Source of the DNA: JBAZYV01 sp041658345
Lineage (GTDB): Bacteria; Patescibacteriota; Gracilibacteria; UBA1369; 2-02-FULL-48-14
DNA length: 62,372 bases
NCBI GenBank assembly: GCA_041658345.1
Contig: JBBAAK010000007.1
Location: forward strand, 1-62,372
Reading direction: 5' to 3'
Translations under genes and position numbers: made by a program
In this document: piece after piece, positions 16,622 to 26,323 of the stretch
Layout of the letters: every line of letters begins with the position of its first letter
How positions within the stretch are numbered: position 1 is the first letter of the stretch
The notes under the pieces: generated by a model
The model's database searches: none
What the model was told of the DNA's origin: nothing
The model's input: only the letters and a program-made list of their open reading frames with translations

Positions 16622-18689
16622 TTCGTCTTATCCCCGCGGAAGAAGATTCTTCTTTTAAGATTTTAAAATGCCCAAGTTCGCCGGTATGGTCGGCATGTGG
16701 CCCTCCACAAATTTCTTTTGAATAATCTCCCATAAAATAAACCTTAACTTTACCGGCAAGTTCATTTTCGTATTTATCCACAAAAACTCCGGTTGCATTC
16801 GATTTGCGAGCATCCTCAACAGTCATCTCTTCACAATGAATTTTGTAATCTGCATGGATTGCTTCATTCACTAAATCTTCCACCTGCTGTATTTGTTCAG
16901 GCGTGAGTTTATCCGGATTATTAAAATCAAAACGCAATCTTTCGCCGGTTATATTTGAACCTTTTTGCTCAACATGTTTGCCAAGCACCCTTCTTAAAGC
17001 CTCAAGCATCAAATGAGTTGCGGTATGTAATTTTTTAACCTCATCACTGTGGTCTGCAAGACCTCCGGCAAATTTTTGATTTGACCCGGCACGTGATTTT
17101 TCTTGATGGGCTTTGAACGCTTTATCGAATTCAATTGCACTAACAATCACTCCTTTTTCTTGCAAAATTTCCGTAGTCATCTCTATTGGAAATCCAAAAC
17201 TTTCAAAATAATAAAAAGCTCGTTTGCCACTTAAAACAAAGCTATCTTTTAATGCTCCAGCTATTTTTTTAACGTCTTCCAGGACCAAATCGTCCAAAAT
17301 CATATTTGAAGCATCCGCTTTAAACTCATTGCGCAATTTTCTAAGTGCCGATCCGAGCCCTTGTTGCAACACAGGAATCATGTGCGGTTCCTGCACTATT
17401 TGAGTTATGGCATTAAGCGCCATTTCCAATCTGTGAACTTTATTCTCACTCTCTAAAATTTCAAAAGACTCTTTAACTTTTAAAATATCTTTTTCAATTT
17501 CCGCCTCCCCATTTTCTAAAGTTATTTGGAATTGTTCTTCCTCTTTTTTTAATTCGGATAATATTTTTTCTGAATTTTTTACAAGTTCTTTATAAAAATC
17601 GCCATAAATCTCAATAAATTTCTTGGCAAATTTTATGCAAAATCCTTCCTTAATCCCAAGTTTATGCGCATGTCTAATCGCCCTGCGAATCAATCTTCGC
17701 AGAATATATCCTTGCTCACCATTTGATGGCGTCACGCCACGCTCATCACCCAAAATAAACACAGCGGAACGGATATGATCGGCCACAATTCTTGCGCTAA
17801 CCAAATTGTAAGAGCTAGACATCGTCTCAATTTCACGCATAACAGGTGCAAAAAGTTCAGTTTCATAATGGCTGGGCTTGCCCTGTAAAATAGCAGTCAT
17901 CCTCTCAAGCCCCATTCCCGTGTCGACATTTTGTTGTTTAAGAGGCTCAAAAGTACCTTCCGCGGTTTTGTTGTATTGCATAAACACATTGTTCCCAATT
18001 TCCGTGTAACGACCGCATTCACAATTTGGATGGCACCTCAAACTTTCGTCTTTTAACACATATTTATTGATTTTTTCCGCGCCGGCTCCCGGTTTATGTT
18101 CGTGTGAAGGCGCTTCCGGGCACATATCAAAAAATATCTCGGTATCTGGACCACATGGCCCCGTTTGTCCCGCAGGTCCCCACCAGTTTTTCTTCTTTTC
18201 GTAAAAGAAAATCAATTGTTTTTCGCCTACATTTTTTTCGTTTGCCACTTGGAATCCATACTTTTCCCATTCGCCAGCTGCCTCCAAATCACGCGGACAA
18301 TTTTCATCGCCCTCAAAACAAGTCACATGAAGTCGCGTTGGATCAATCCCAAGTTCTTTTGTCAAAAGCTCGTACCACATTTGGATGGCTTCAGCCTTAA
18401 AATAATCGCCAAGCGACCAGTTTCCAAGCATTTCAAAAAAAGTACAATGCGTACCATCTCCAACCTCATCAATATCATCCGTACGCACACATTTTTGCAC
18501 GTCGACAAGGCGCTTGCCCTCGGGGTGCGATTCACCCAGCAAATAAGGTACGAGAGGATGCATTCCGGCAGTTGTAAAAAGCACAGTTGGATCATTTTCC
18601 GGTATTAAACTGGACCCCAAAATAGTGGTGTGTCCATGTTTTTTTGCGAAGAAATCGAGATATTTTTTTCTTAGTTCGGAAGCAGTCAT
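16593..18689 (-). CDS. alaS: Alanyl-tRNA synthetase, short form
   Basis: This class II synthetase is about 698 aa from the ATG at 18689. The start is supported by a promoter lying just upstream, which an in-frame ATG at 18731 would precede. The catalytic core opens with SELRKKYLDFFAKKHGH and has a TAGMHPLVPYLLG motif. The editing domain carries HTATHLML and CGGPHADHTGELG, the zinc-binding HxxxH and C...H sites. The protein ends at IRRIKAVLEQ, right after the editing domain, so the C-Ala/DHHA1 domain of the usual ~875-residue enzyme is absent. A charged helical insertion around 390-440 is present. Confidence 0.95.
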   Translation of the reverse strand: MTASELRKKYLDFFAKKHGHTTILGSSLIPENDPTVLFTTAGMHPLVPYLLGESHPEGKRLVDVQKCVRTDDIDEVGDGTHCTFFEMLGNWSLGDYFKAEAIQMWYELLTKELGIDPTRLHVTCFEGDENCPRDLEAAGEWEKYGFQVANEKNVGEKQLIFFYEKKKNWWGPAGQTGPCGPDTEIFFDMCPEAPSHEHKPGAGAEKINKYVLKDESLRCHPNCECGRYTEIGNNVFMQYNKTAEGTFEPLKQQNVDTGMGLERMTAILQGKPSHYETELFAPVMREIETMSSSYNLVSARIVADHIRSAVFILGDERGVTPSNGEQGYILRRLIRRAIRHAHKLGIKEGFCIKFAKKFIEIYGDFYKELVKNSEKILSELKKEEEQFQITLENGEAEIEKDILKVKESFEILESENKVHRLEMALNAITQIVQEPHMIPVLQQGLGSALRKLRNEFKADASNMILDDLVLEDVKKIAGALKDSFVLSGKRAFYYFESFGFPIEMTTEILQEKGVIVSAIEFDKAFKAHQEKSRAGSNQKFAGGLADHSDEVKKLHTATHLMLEALRRVLGKHVEQKGSNITGERLRFDFNNPDKLTPEQIQQVEDLVNEAIHADYKIHCEEMTVEDARKSNATGVFVDKYENELAGKVKVYFMGDYSKEICGGPHADHTGELGHFKILKEESSSAGIRRIKAVLEQED

Positions 18690-18709
18690 AAAAAATTTTA
18701 AGCAGGCGG

Positions 18710-18738
18710 ATTCTAACACGCACCTGTTCACAGGTCAA
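18710..18738 (-). promoter_or_regulatory. alaS promoter
   Basis: On the minus strand, TTGACC (18738-18733), a 17-nt spacer and TAGAAT (18715-18710) lie about 20 nt upstream of the ATG at 18689. Confidence 0.7.
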
Positions 18739-18813
18739 AATATGGACTCTTTTTATGGAAAAACCCTGGAGTTTAAGATACAATCACTTTACAAAATAGC
18801 AATCTGTTGAAGC

Positions 18814-18833
18814 ATTCACTCTCGAGAGTGAAT
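18814..18833. repeat. Perfect 20-bp palindrome
   Basis: ATTCACTCTCGAGAGTGAAT is fully self-complementary. It lies in the 275-bp gap between alaS and the surface-protein gene at 18965. With no loop it looks like a dimeric-protein binding site rather than a terminator. Nothing else was recognised in the gap apart from the alaS promoter. Confidence 0.7.
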
Positions 18834-18964
18834 AGCGAAATATATTTCAATACGTCAAGGCTTTACAAAAACGCCATTTATTGATTCGCTTACCGCGCGC
18901 GGTGAACTGCACAACATATCTCAAGCCACGCAAGACCCAACCGCATCACCAAAATACTCACAAA

Positions 18965-19597
18965 ATGCCACAAAAACTATTAGATATTTCACTCCTCGCC
19001 TCGGTCAGTTTAATCGCAGTCCTAGCCATGCAAGCAATCTCACTGCGCCTTCACGCGCTTCCAAATTTAGCAGAAATTCTTCCTCAAGAAACGGAGGGTT
19101 TTATAGTGGTAAACCCACAAACTTTATATATTCCACAACAAGATTTTGTATATACATCCACGTATGAGCCAAGCACATTTTCTGGAAATGAGACAACGCA
19201 GACTATCGAACAAACCGACGCTTACACAAATGTTCGCTCACGCTTGCCACATTTTGAAGACGGATTCGTATACGGGAACAGCAATTTTTTTAAGTCGATT
19301 TTCCCAGATTGCCTGCAAAAACTTATGGAACTCTCACCATATTTTGGTGCAAGCATAAAGGCAGACCAAAACCAAATTTATATAGAAACTTTCTTTGCAA
19401 TCGATAAAACGAAAATCGCACAAGTGGACAGCCTGTCCATAGACGTGCCGGAAAATGTCGATATCCATTGTCAACTTCTCGAAGAAAGCGATATACTTTA
19501 TGCACTCGCTTCCAAGTGTCAAAACATTGTATCTACGCAAAAATTCTTTGATGACGGAATATTCGCTCGCACAACAATAACGCTGCAAAAGCCATAA
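18965..19597 (+). CDS. Membrane-anchored hypothetical protein
   Basis: This protein is about 210 aa. The start at 18965 is chosen because residues from there form a typical N-terminal anchor (MPQKLLDISLLASVSLIAVL); the frame upstream is not protein-like. The remainder is predicted extracellular, with four cysteines in the C-terminal half and acidic/aromatic segments. It precedes the DUF4012 gene by 9 nt and was probably inherited as a pair with it. No family was recognised. Confidence 0.65.
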   Translation: MPQKLLDISLLASVSLIAVLAMQAISLRLHALPNLAEILPQETEGFIVVNPQTLYIPQQDFVYTSTYEPSTFSGNETTQTIEQTDAYTNVRSRLPHFEDGFVYGNSNFFKSIFPDCLQKLMELSPYFGASIKADQNQIYIETFFAIDKTKIAQVDSLSIDVPENVDIHCQLLEESDILYALASKCQNIVSTQKFFDDGIFARTTITLQKP

Positions 19598-19606
19598 CTA
19601 TAAATA

Positions 19607-21700
19607 ATGATTAATCTGGACATAGGCCCGGAAACGCCAAAGAAAGAAGACACACACAAAGCATCTAAATATGTGCTCAATTTGAAGTCGGTTGATTCAA
19701 AGAAACATCAAGAAGCGCACAGCACCGCATCGGTGGACTTAAAAGAAGAAATAAAATCGCAAAATAAAACCCCGGGCAGGATACAAATTGTTGGTTCACA
19801 TAGAATTTTTAAAAACGGACTAGGGCGAATCCCAATGCTCATTTCTGCACTCGCAATTTTGCTGGTTCTAAACCTTGGCCAAATTGTATTTTTGGGAAAA
19901 CAAGAAGGTAAAGAAGCGCTAGCACTCGCAGGGGAAGGTTTCGTTTCTTTGCAAAACGCGGGCGAATCATTTGTATCAAATGGGAATGCAATCGATTTGA
20001 CGCTCTTTGACGACGCACAAAAACTTTTTAATGAAGCAAAAGAAAAAGGTTCATTTCTGCTTAATTCAAATTCGCCATGGCTAACGGAACCAAAAGAAGT
20101 TCAAAGTCTAAAAAAATTAATTGAAGCGGGCTCGCTAATGACTGAGGTTGGAACACATTTAGGCAGGGCAAAACTAGCCATAGAGTCTTTTCCGCAAGAG
20201 GGCTCGTTAACAGAATATTTTAAGTCGATTTCCGAGCAGGAGATAGAACCGGCAAGTACAAAAATCAATCAAATAATAGCACTTTTGGACGGGGTTGATT
20301 TGTCTAAAACCGGTTATCAAGACCAGTTCGAAGCATTCAAAGAAAAAATTGGTGCACTCGCAAGTATTATGAATATTTATATTGCTTCAAAAGAGCCACT
20401 TTTAACAGCACTTGGGAACAAGTACCCTCAGCATTATTTGGTACTTCTGCAAAACAATGATGAGATGCGCCTCGGAGGTGGATTTATAGGCAGTTTTGCG
20501 ATTGTAGAAATAAATGATGGGCGCCTTACAGCTTTTGATTTCCACGATGTTTATGAATTTGATAATAGATATTTTGAAGATTTAGAAGTGCCGGTCCATG
20601 AACTTGAAAATCTGACGTCGGAGTGGAGACTTAGGGATAGCAATACGTCGCCGGATTTTCCAACTTCAGCTAAAAATGCCATGTGGTTTTTGGAACAAGA
20701 AGGAGGTCCCGGAGTGGATGGAGTCATAGCCGTAAATTTATCCGTTGCAAAAGAATTTTTGAATGCAGTAGGTGGAGTCAAAATTGATTCATTGCAAAAG
20801 GACTTAACCGGCGAATCTTTTTCTGCCGTTATAACAACGCTTGTTGAAGCAAAAGTGAATAAGTCGGACCCAAAAACAATCTTAAAAGAAGCATTAAATG
20901 CCTTTTTGGAAAAAGCAAAAGATGGAGATGCATTGCAAAAACTTGGTGCGGTATTTTTTGCACAAGCAAACAACAAACAAATACTTTTTTATCACAAAGA
21001 TGCAGGCGTACAGACGCTTCTTGAATCATTTGATTTTGATGGCGAAATTCCAAAACTCGGCGAAGCAACCGGAGACTTTTTTATGCCACTTTTTACAAAC
21101 ATTGGCGCTAACAAAACGGACCATTATATAAACACAAATATTCTACACAACACGCAAATTCTGGATGACGGATCCGAAGTCGCAACAATCACGCTCACAC
21201 GCACACACACATTTACGGAAGACACATTGAAATCTCTAAAAGAGATGCTTTATTCTTACGGATTTTCCGAATGGAATACTGGGCTTGAAGGCATACTCGG
21301 GAACGCACAAAACAAAACAGGGATCAGATTTTATGTACCGGAAGGCAGTCGTATTATTGGTACAACCGGCATTTATCGCGATGATATACAATATTTTTAC
21401 GATAAAGACCAAGACGTTTCTTATTACTATTTTGAACAAGTTTTAAGCCCCGGCGAAGCCAAAGAAATCGCAATACAATTTGCCCTTCCATTTGAATTTT
21501 TTGGCGATTTTAAGGAGTACGATTTCTCTATGTTCAAACAGCCGGGATTACAATCCACAACTTTTAAAAAGACCGTAACAGCACAGGGTGGCACATTACT
21601 CTCTGAGGATCCGCTCGCAACCACGCAAGAATTTGGCAGTGACTACACAATCACAGGCGCACTAGAAAACGACATAAGTTTTAAGCTTTTGTATCAGTAA
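19607..21700 (+). CDS. DUF4012 cell-surface protein
   Basis: This 697-aa protein has a cytoplasmic N-terminus (~1-78), one transmembrane segment (MLISALAILLVLNLGQIVFL region) and a long extracellular domain. The DUF4012 signature is clear: YLVLLQNNDEMRLGGGFIGS followed by a DFHDVYEFD segment near residues 280-320. This family is widespread in CPR, Actinobacteria and Chloroflexi, and its function is not established; proposals link it to the cell envelope. The small anchored protein just upstream is a likely partner. Confidence 0.85.
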   Translation: MINLDIGPETPKKEDTHKASKYVLNLKSVDSKKHQEAHSTASVDLKEEIKSQNKTPGRIQIVGSHRIFKNGLGRIPMLISALAILLVLNLGQIVFLGKQEGKEALALAGEGFVSLQNAGESFVSNGNAIDLTLFDDAQKLFNEAKEKGSFLLNSNSPWLTEPKEVQSLKKLIEAGSLMTEVGTHLGRAKLAIESFPQEGSLTEYFKSISEQEIEPASTKINQIIALLDGVDLSKTGYQDQFEAFKEKIGALASIMNIYIASKEPLLTALGNKYPQHYLVLLQNNDEMRLGGGFIGSFAIVEINDGRLTAFDFHDVYEFDNRYFEDLEVPVHELENLTSEWRLRDSNTSPDFPTSAKNAMWFLEQEGGPGVDGVIAVNLSVAKEFLNAVGGVKIDSLQKDLTGESFSAVITTLVEAKVNKSDPKTILKEALNAFLEKAKDGDALQKLGAVFFAQANNKQILFYHKDAGVQTLLESFDFDGEIPKLGEATGDFFMPLFTNIGANKTDHYINTNILHNTQILDDGSEVATITLTRTHTFTEDTLKSLKEMLYSYGFSEWNTGLEGILGNAQNKTGIRFYVPEGSRIIGTTGIYRDDIQYFYDKDQDVSYYYFEQVLSPGEAKEIAIQFALPFEFFGDFKEYDFSMFKQPGLQSTTFKKTVTAQGGTLLSEDPLATTQEFGSDYTITGALENDISFKLLYQ

Positions 21701-21748
21701 TTTTTGGCCTAAAGGCACATTTACATTTCAACAAATAAACCAACCATT

Positions 21749-23062
21749 TTGAAAATAAAATATAAAAATTATCTCTTGGCAATTACCGTCATACTAATTG
21801 TGATTTTTGGTGCGGTTGCTCATTCAGGTAATGTTCTACAGGGGCGCTTTAGTATGCCTATCAACTTTACAACAATAGATACAGACACTAAGCCTAATTT
21901 GAAAATCACAGACATTTCGGTTAGTGGAACAGGACAACTACAAATCACACAGAAAAATGCGAGCGCAAAAATAGTCACAGAGAAAGGAGGCACAACGGCC
22001 ATTTATTTTGATGGCACTTTGAGAAAAACCTATAATTGGTCGACACTTGCTGATCAAAGCTTTAGATCCATAACGGGCCAATCTACGATTTATACCGACG
22101 TCTTAGATGGGATATATACGGTAGAGGCCTGCATAGATGCATCAAATCTGGTTGAGGAATCAAATGAAACTGATAATTGCATGACGGCAACAGCCGGATT
22201 TAAAGATGGATTTATTATTTATGAGACAACGAATGTAGAGCAAGGTTTAGAATGGTTTGATGAGAACAGAGAAGAGGCTTTATTGGAAGGCGAAGATGAC
22301 AGCAAATACTTAGAACTACAAGGGACAGTAATGGCGATTGAATCGGATGACGTAATCGTATTAATACCTGAGGGTTATGAAGAACTCGGAATTGCCCACG
22401 CAAAAGATCTAACATATTGTTTAGCCTTGATTCCAACAACTTTTGATCATACCTACCCATCTGAAAAGGTGCTGGCGAAGCGTTATATTAACGAAGCAGA
22501 TGTGCCACAAAATTTTTCCAGTCATGGGCAGATATTTTCCTCTCGAATCAAATCCAATTTGGATGGTGACCTAGAAGACGTATTAACAAATGATCCAGAG
22601 GGTTCTTTGTATGCTTCAAGCCCTAGTTCATGTTCAAATTCTCATGAGTTCACACATACATTATTTTACGAAGCTCCTACCGCTTGGGCTACAGAAGGAT
22701 TTGCTCAATATTCTCAAAAATTACACCAATCTGGATCAAACTCAGCATTATTAGAATGTTATGAAGATGGCTACACAGACGAAAATGGAGAATGGACTGA
22801 ATACGCAACTCTTTTGGCGGACGACATAGATTATGATAGTTCAATGTGTCTGGTCGAATTAATTGATGAAATATATGGTAGAAGTGCACTACTAGCTATA
22901 GCAGACCGTCTGGAAATGTTTCAAAACGGGACGTTAACAGATACTATCAGTCCATATTATCATTTCGTTTACGATGTTTTGGATCCAGTGATAGGTGAAG
23001 AAAATCGCAATTATTTGTTAGAAATTTTTGGGATCTGTGGTGAGGAAGGCTTCTCTTGGTAG
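21749..23062 (+). CDS. Secreted HEXXH metalloprotease with CARDB-like domain
   Basis: This 437-aa protein starts at a TTG (21749). An N-terminal hydrophobic segment (residues ~8-25) suggests secretion. Residues ~45-150 have a CARDB-like pattern ending in EESNETDNCMTA, the adhesive Ig-like repeat seen in exported proteins. The catalytic signature is SNSHEFTH, an HEXXH zinc motif, followed after about 15 residues by WATEGFAQYSQ, whose Glu fits the third ligand of a gluzincin. The C-terminal region (DSSMCLVELIDEIYG) is helical, as in M1/M61-like enzymes. It is probably an extracellular peptidase. Confidence 0.75.
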   Translation: MKIKYKNYLLAITVILIVIFGAVAHSGNVLQGRFSMPINFTTIDTDTKPNLKITDISVSGTGQLQITQKNASAKIVTEKGGTTAIYFDGTLRKTYNWSTLADQSFRSITGQSTIYTDVLDGIYTVEACIDASNLVEESNETDNCMTATAGFKDGFIIYETTNVEQGLEWFDENREEALLEGEDDSKYLELQGTVMAIESDDVIVLIPEGYEELGIAHAKDLTYCLALIPTTFDHTYPSEKVLAKRYINEADVPQNFSSHGQIFSSRIKSNLDGDLEDVLTNDPEGSLYASSPSSCSNSHEFTHTLFYEAPTAWATEGFAQYSQKLHQSGSNSALLECYEDGYTDENGEWTEYATLLADDIDYDSSMCLVELIDEIYGRSALLAIADRLEMFQNGTLTDTISPYYHFVYDVLDPVIGEENRNYLLEIFGICGEEGFSW

Positions 23063-23086
23063 CCAAAGCTTTGCTCATCTCCTACA

Positions 23087-24796
23087 TCAAAAATTCTTTC
23101 TCTTAAAAAGTTCCTCTAACTTATCAAAAGTTAAAGTGACAATTGCAGGGCGACCATGTGGACAATGAGTGCTGTTGGCAGTTTTTTCCATCTCTAAAAG
23201 TAAAGCCTGCATTTCTTGCATTGTGAGCGCATCGCCAAATTTTATAGCACCTTTGCATGCGGTCATTTTGGCGATTGCCTCGCGCACATTTTTAATAGAA
23301 TGATTTTTAAGCTCCTCCGACAAATCGGACAAAACTTCCAAAAATAATTTCTCCGGATCTCGTTTTAAAAGTTCAAGTGGAACTGCGCGTATAAAGAAAG
23401 TCGATCCGCCAAAATAATCAATTTCATAACCCAAACTTTCAAAATCCTTGCCATATTTTTGCATAATTCTTACTCCATCCGCACCCAAATCAATCTGTAA
23501 CGGAGTGAGTAGTGGCTGTTTTGCTGGGACCAAATCAATTGACTGAATAAGTTTTTCATACCGCACCCTTTCATGTCCGGCATGCTGGTCTATAATTGCA
23601 AGACCCTCCTCGCTTTCGGCAATAATGTAAGAATTCGCAATCTGTGCGATTGGCCGGAGCGCAACGCCTTTTATAGAAAAAACAGTTCGATTTTCGTGTA
23701 CATCATGGGAAGCCATAGGCCCATTTTGTTCTACCAAAACAAAACTCTTAAAATCAAAATCTATCGTTCTATTTGGCATGGCAATCCTGCCATTAACAGG
23801 CGACAAATTCATATTACTCAAAGCATGATGAACCGCTCCAAAAATCGAATTATAAACTTCCTGATTGTTTAAAAACTTTACTTCCATTTTGCGCGGATGC
23901 ACATTCACATCCAAAAATTCCGGATCAATTTCAATGTTAATCGCATACCAAGGGTATTTCTCATGCATTAGTAGCGAATGAAAAGCCTCCATTACGGCAC
24001 GGCTCACAAAACGGCTCTCGATTGCACGGCCATTCACAAACAAAAATTGATATTTTTTTGTACTGCGCGCGAGTTCCGGTCTGCCAACAAAACCAGTGAT
24101 TTTAAGATTGGATTGATTGTAAAAAATTGGCACCAAAGCGTCCGCAATACTACCGCCATAGATTGATCTGATCCTCTCACGCAAGTCTTGATTTTTTGGC
24201 AACAAAAAAACCTCCTCACCATCTTTTGAAAGCCTAAAACTAACAGCACTATGCGCAAGCGCAATTTGGCAAATCAAGTCAAAGCAGTGCCCATATTCAG
24301 TCGCCTCCGATTTCATATATTTTTTGCGAACCGGCGTGTGTTGAAAAAGATTTGTTACGGTTATGTCGGTGCCACAACTACACGCAGTTTCTTCAAGCAC
24401 TTCTTGTCTATTACCATCTATGACCAGCAAAGTCCCGGTTGCGTCCGATTGCGCTCTGGTCTTCATTGTTACTCTGGAAATACTAGCGATACTTGCAAGT
24501 GCTTCACCCCTAAATCCCAAACTTTTTATAGAAAACAGATCCTCAAGCTTCTCGATTTTACTTGTTGCATGCCTCAAAAACGCCATTTTCGCATTCTCTG
24601 GATCCATCCCAACCCCATCGTCAGAAATACGTATTTTTTGAAGTCCCCCGGCGTTAAGCTCAATCGCAATAAAACCAGCCTCCGCGTCAATGCTATTTTC
24701 AACAAGTTCTTTAACCGCAGAAGCTGGCCTTTCTATAACTTCGCCCGCCGCAATTTGGCTAATTAATTCGTCACTTAACAGATGAATATGTGTCAT
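23087..24796 (-). CDS. mutL: DNA mismatch repair protein MutL (endonuclease type)
   Basis: This 569-aa protein couples MutS mismatch recognition to strand incision. The GHKL ATPase domain has LVENSIDAEA, DDGVGM and GFRGEALASI; the transducer domain has VNGRAIESRF and NVHPRKMEVKF. The C-terminal dimerisation domain has DQHAGHERVRYE, which fits DQHA-x2-E-x4-E, the metal site of nicking MutL proteins, plus ACKGAIKFGD and CPHGRP. No MutH is present, as expected for this type. MutS is encoded at 55946, 31 kb away. The transcript appears leaderless. Confidence 0.96.
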   Translation of the reverse strand: MTHIHLLSDELISQIAAGEVIERPASAVKELVENSIDAEAGFIAIELNAGGLQKIRISDDGVGMDPENAKMAFLRHATSKIEKLEDLFSIKSLGFRGEALASIASISRVTMKTRAQSDATGTLLVIDGNRQEVLEETACSCGTDITVTNLFQHTPVRKKYMKSEATEYGHCFDLICQIALAHSAVSFRLSKDGEEVFLLPKNQDLRERIRSIYGGSIADALVPIFYNQSNLKITGFVGRPELARSTKKYQFLFVNGRAIESRFVSRAVMEAFHSLLMHEKYPWYAINIEIDPEFLDVNVHPRKMEVKFLNNQEVYNSIFGAVHHALSNMNLSPVNGRIAMPNRTIDFDFKSFVLVEQNGPMASHDVHENRTVFSIKGVALRPIAQIANSYIIAESEEGLAIIDQHAGHERVRYEKLIQSIDLVPAKQPLLTPLQIDLGADGVRIMQKYGKDFESLGYEIDYFGGSTFFIRAVPLELLKRDPEKLFLEVLSDLSEELKNHSIKNVREAIAKMTACKGAIKFGDALTMQEMQALLLEMEKTANSTHCPHGRPAIVTLTFDKLEELFKRKNF

Positions 24797-24802
24797 GCCA
24801 CT

Positions 24803-24831
24803 ATGCTACCTTACTTGACCCAACTACTCAA
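24803..24831 (-). promoter_or_regulatory. mutL promoter, predicted leaderless transcript
   Basis: On the minus strand, TTGAGT (24831-24826), a 17-nt spacer and TAGCAT (24808-24803) are followed by six bases and the ATG at 24796. Confidence 0.5.
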
Positions 24832-26020
24832 ATATGCAAAACTTCACAAGATGAGCAAAGTAAATGTAGAGGTCCAAAAAGAGCGTCATGAGAAACTCTT
24901 TGAGGGTCAATACCATACTTGGTTAGGACGCATTTGGTTCCACTCAAAAAGGGGACTCCAGACGCTATTTTATTGGCTCGGTTCTTCCGGCAAATGCTGG
25001 TCTGAATTCGTACACCCTTTGGATCAGTTGCAGGCGCCCAAAATTTTATATACAAGGCTAATAATGTGGAGCATAGGTTTTTTGGTTTTAACTTCAATGA
25101 ATGTTTCTGCCAGTGCCGGAGGAGGAATGGTTGGGTCAGAATATCTTTCACTGGAAATATCGGACACTTATGTTTCTAACGATGAAGGTTATTTGATTAA
25201 AAATATGCCACTTGAGGGTGATGCAATTTATGATCAAAACCGCGCGGAAATTGTGGAGCATGCCGTTGCCGAAGGTGAGACTTTGTCTATGATCGCCTAC
25301 CGTTACGGAGTTAAAACCTCCACAATAAAATATGCCAACACGGGCATTGGAAGTGGCGATTATTTAAAGGTCGGTCAAACGCTTAAAATCCCACCAAAAG
25401 ATGGAATTTATGTAAAAGTTGAGTCCGGAGCAACAATCGCCTCTTTGATAAGCAAATACAAAGGTGACGCAGATAAAACAAAGGAATTTAATGGCCTCGT
25501 GGAAGATGGCGATCTTAGCGCCGGAGAAGAGATTTTTGTGGTAGATGGACGTCCCGAAGTGATTTATATAGCAAGTGCACCTTCATACGCAGGTTCCTCA
25601 TATAGTGCTCCAAGTGTTACACAATACAATATCACGCCGAGCGCAGAAGGCTGGATACGCCCAACAGTTGGAGGGATCACCCAAGGCTATCATTCCGGGC
25701 ATTATGCGTATGATATAGCAGATCGTAGCAAACCACCGATCCTAGCAGGTGCCTCCGGAACGATAATCGAAGCCTCATCCGGGACCTGGGGGGGTGGTTA
25801 TGGCAATCATGTGCAAATCGATCACGGAAATGGTTATGTGACTTTGTATGCGCACATGGAAGTCTTATATGTTAGCGAGGGCGATTACGTTGAGCAGGGG
25901 CAGGTAATAGGAAAAATGGGCAATACCGGGCGTGTATACGGTGCTACAGGGATACATCTGCATTTTGAACTTATGTACAACGGGACGAAAATCAATCCAA
26001 GCCTAATGGGAGTATGGTAA
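24803..26020 (+). CDS. Membrane-anchored LysM / M23 peptidase
   Basis: This protein is about 405 aa. In-frame ATGs occur at 24782, 24788, 24803 and 24851. The first two fall inside mutL, so 24803 or 24851 is preferred. A ~85-residue cytoplasmic region precedes a transmembrane helix. Two LysM-like domains follow (AEGETLSMIAYRYGVKTSTI and a weaker one). A C-terminal M23 domain has GYHSGHYAYD (first His and Asp) and HLHFEL (HxH zinc motif), so the catalytic site looks complete. It probably trims or remodels peptidoglycan outside the membrane. It overlaps yidD by 7 nt. Confidence 0.88.
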   Translation: MLPYLTQLLKYAKLHKMSKVNVEVQKERHEKLFEGQYHTWLGRIWFHSKRGLQTLFYWLGSSGKCWSEFVHPLDQLQAPKILYTRLIMWSIGFLVLTSMNVSASAGGGMVGSEYLSLEISDTYVSNDEGYLIKNMPLEGDAIYDQNRAEIVEHAVAEGETLSMIAYRYGVKTSTIKYANTGIGSGDYLKVGQTLKIPPKDGIYVKVESGATIASLISKYKGDADKTKEFNGLVEDGDLSAGEEIFVVDGRPEVIYIASAPSYAGSSYSAPSVTQYNITPSAEGWIRPTVGGITQGYHSGHYAYDIADRSKPPILAGASGTIIEASSGTWGGGYGNHVQIDHGNGYVTLYAHMEVLYVSEGDYVEQGQVIGKMGNTGRVYGATGIHLHFELMYNGTKINPSLMGVW

Positions 26021-26265
26021 ATCCACTAAAATGGCCGGCGATTATTGCAGATATTGTGGTTGTAATTTATCAAAAAACATTATCTCCGGATCATTCTTGG
26101 CTTAGTCATAAATTTCCAGGGGGATTTTGTCGTTATACGCCATCTTGTTCAATGTATACGAGGCTGGCCATCAAAAAAAACGGCTTAATAATCGGTGGAC
26201 TAAAAGGCTTTTGGCGCATTCTTCGTTGTAATCCATGGAGTAAGGGTGGGCTAGATTTGCCGTGA
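26014..26265 (+). CDS. yidD: Membrane protein insertion efficiency factor YidD
   Basis: This 83-aa protein starts within the last codons of the M23 gene. It has the family hallmarks: a hydrophobic N-terminal helix leading to YQKTLSPDHSW, the CRYTPSCSMYTRLAI motif with two cysteines, and a terminal RILRCNPWSKGGLD. YidD is a small peripheral membrane protein that assists YidC-dependent insertion; here it is not adjacent to rnpA or yidC. It ends in TGA. Confidence 0.95.
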   Translation: MVNPLKWPAIIADIVVVIYQKTLSPDHSWLSHKFPGGFCRYTPSCSMYTRLAIKKNGLIIGGLKGFWRILRCNPWSKGGLDLP

Positions 26266-26269
26266 CCCA

Positions 26270-26298
26270 TTGCATTTTTGGCATTCTACCGCTAAGCT
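26270..26298 (+). promoter_or_regulatory. purH promoter
   Basis: TTGCAT (26270-26275), a 17-nt spacer and TAAGCT (26293-26298) lie 25 nt upstream of the ATG at 26324. The TTG that would open a longer frame at 26270 is therefore better read as the -35 element. Confidence 0.5.
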
Positions 26299-26323
26299 CC
26301 ACAAGGTTTGCCAAAATTTAACC

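Noticed and set aside
18690..18731. 14-residue N-terminal extension of AlaRS
   Set aside because: It would place the start codon upstream of the predicted -10 element, and the family N-terminus starts at 18689.
24251..24766. 171-aa plus-strand frame antisense to mutL
   Set aside because: It lies wholly within the well-supported mutL coding sequence on the other strand, and its product has no family features.
26270..26323. TTG start 54 nt upstream for purH
   Set aside because: That TTG fits a -35 element, and the PurH family N-terminus begins after the downstream ATGs.
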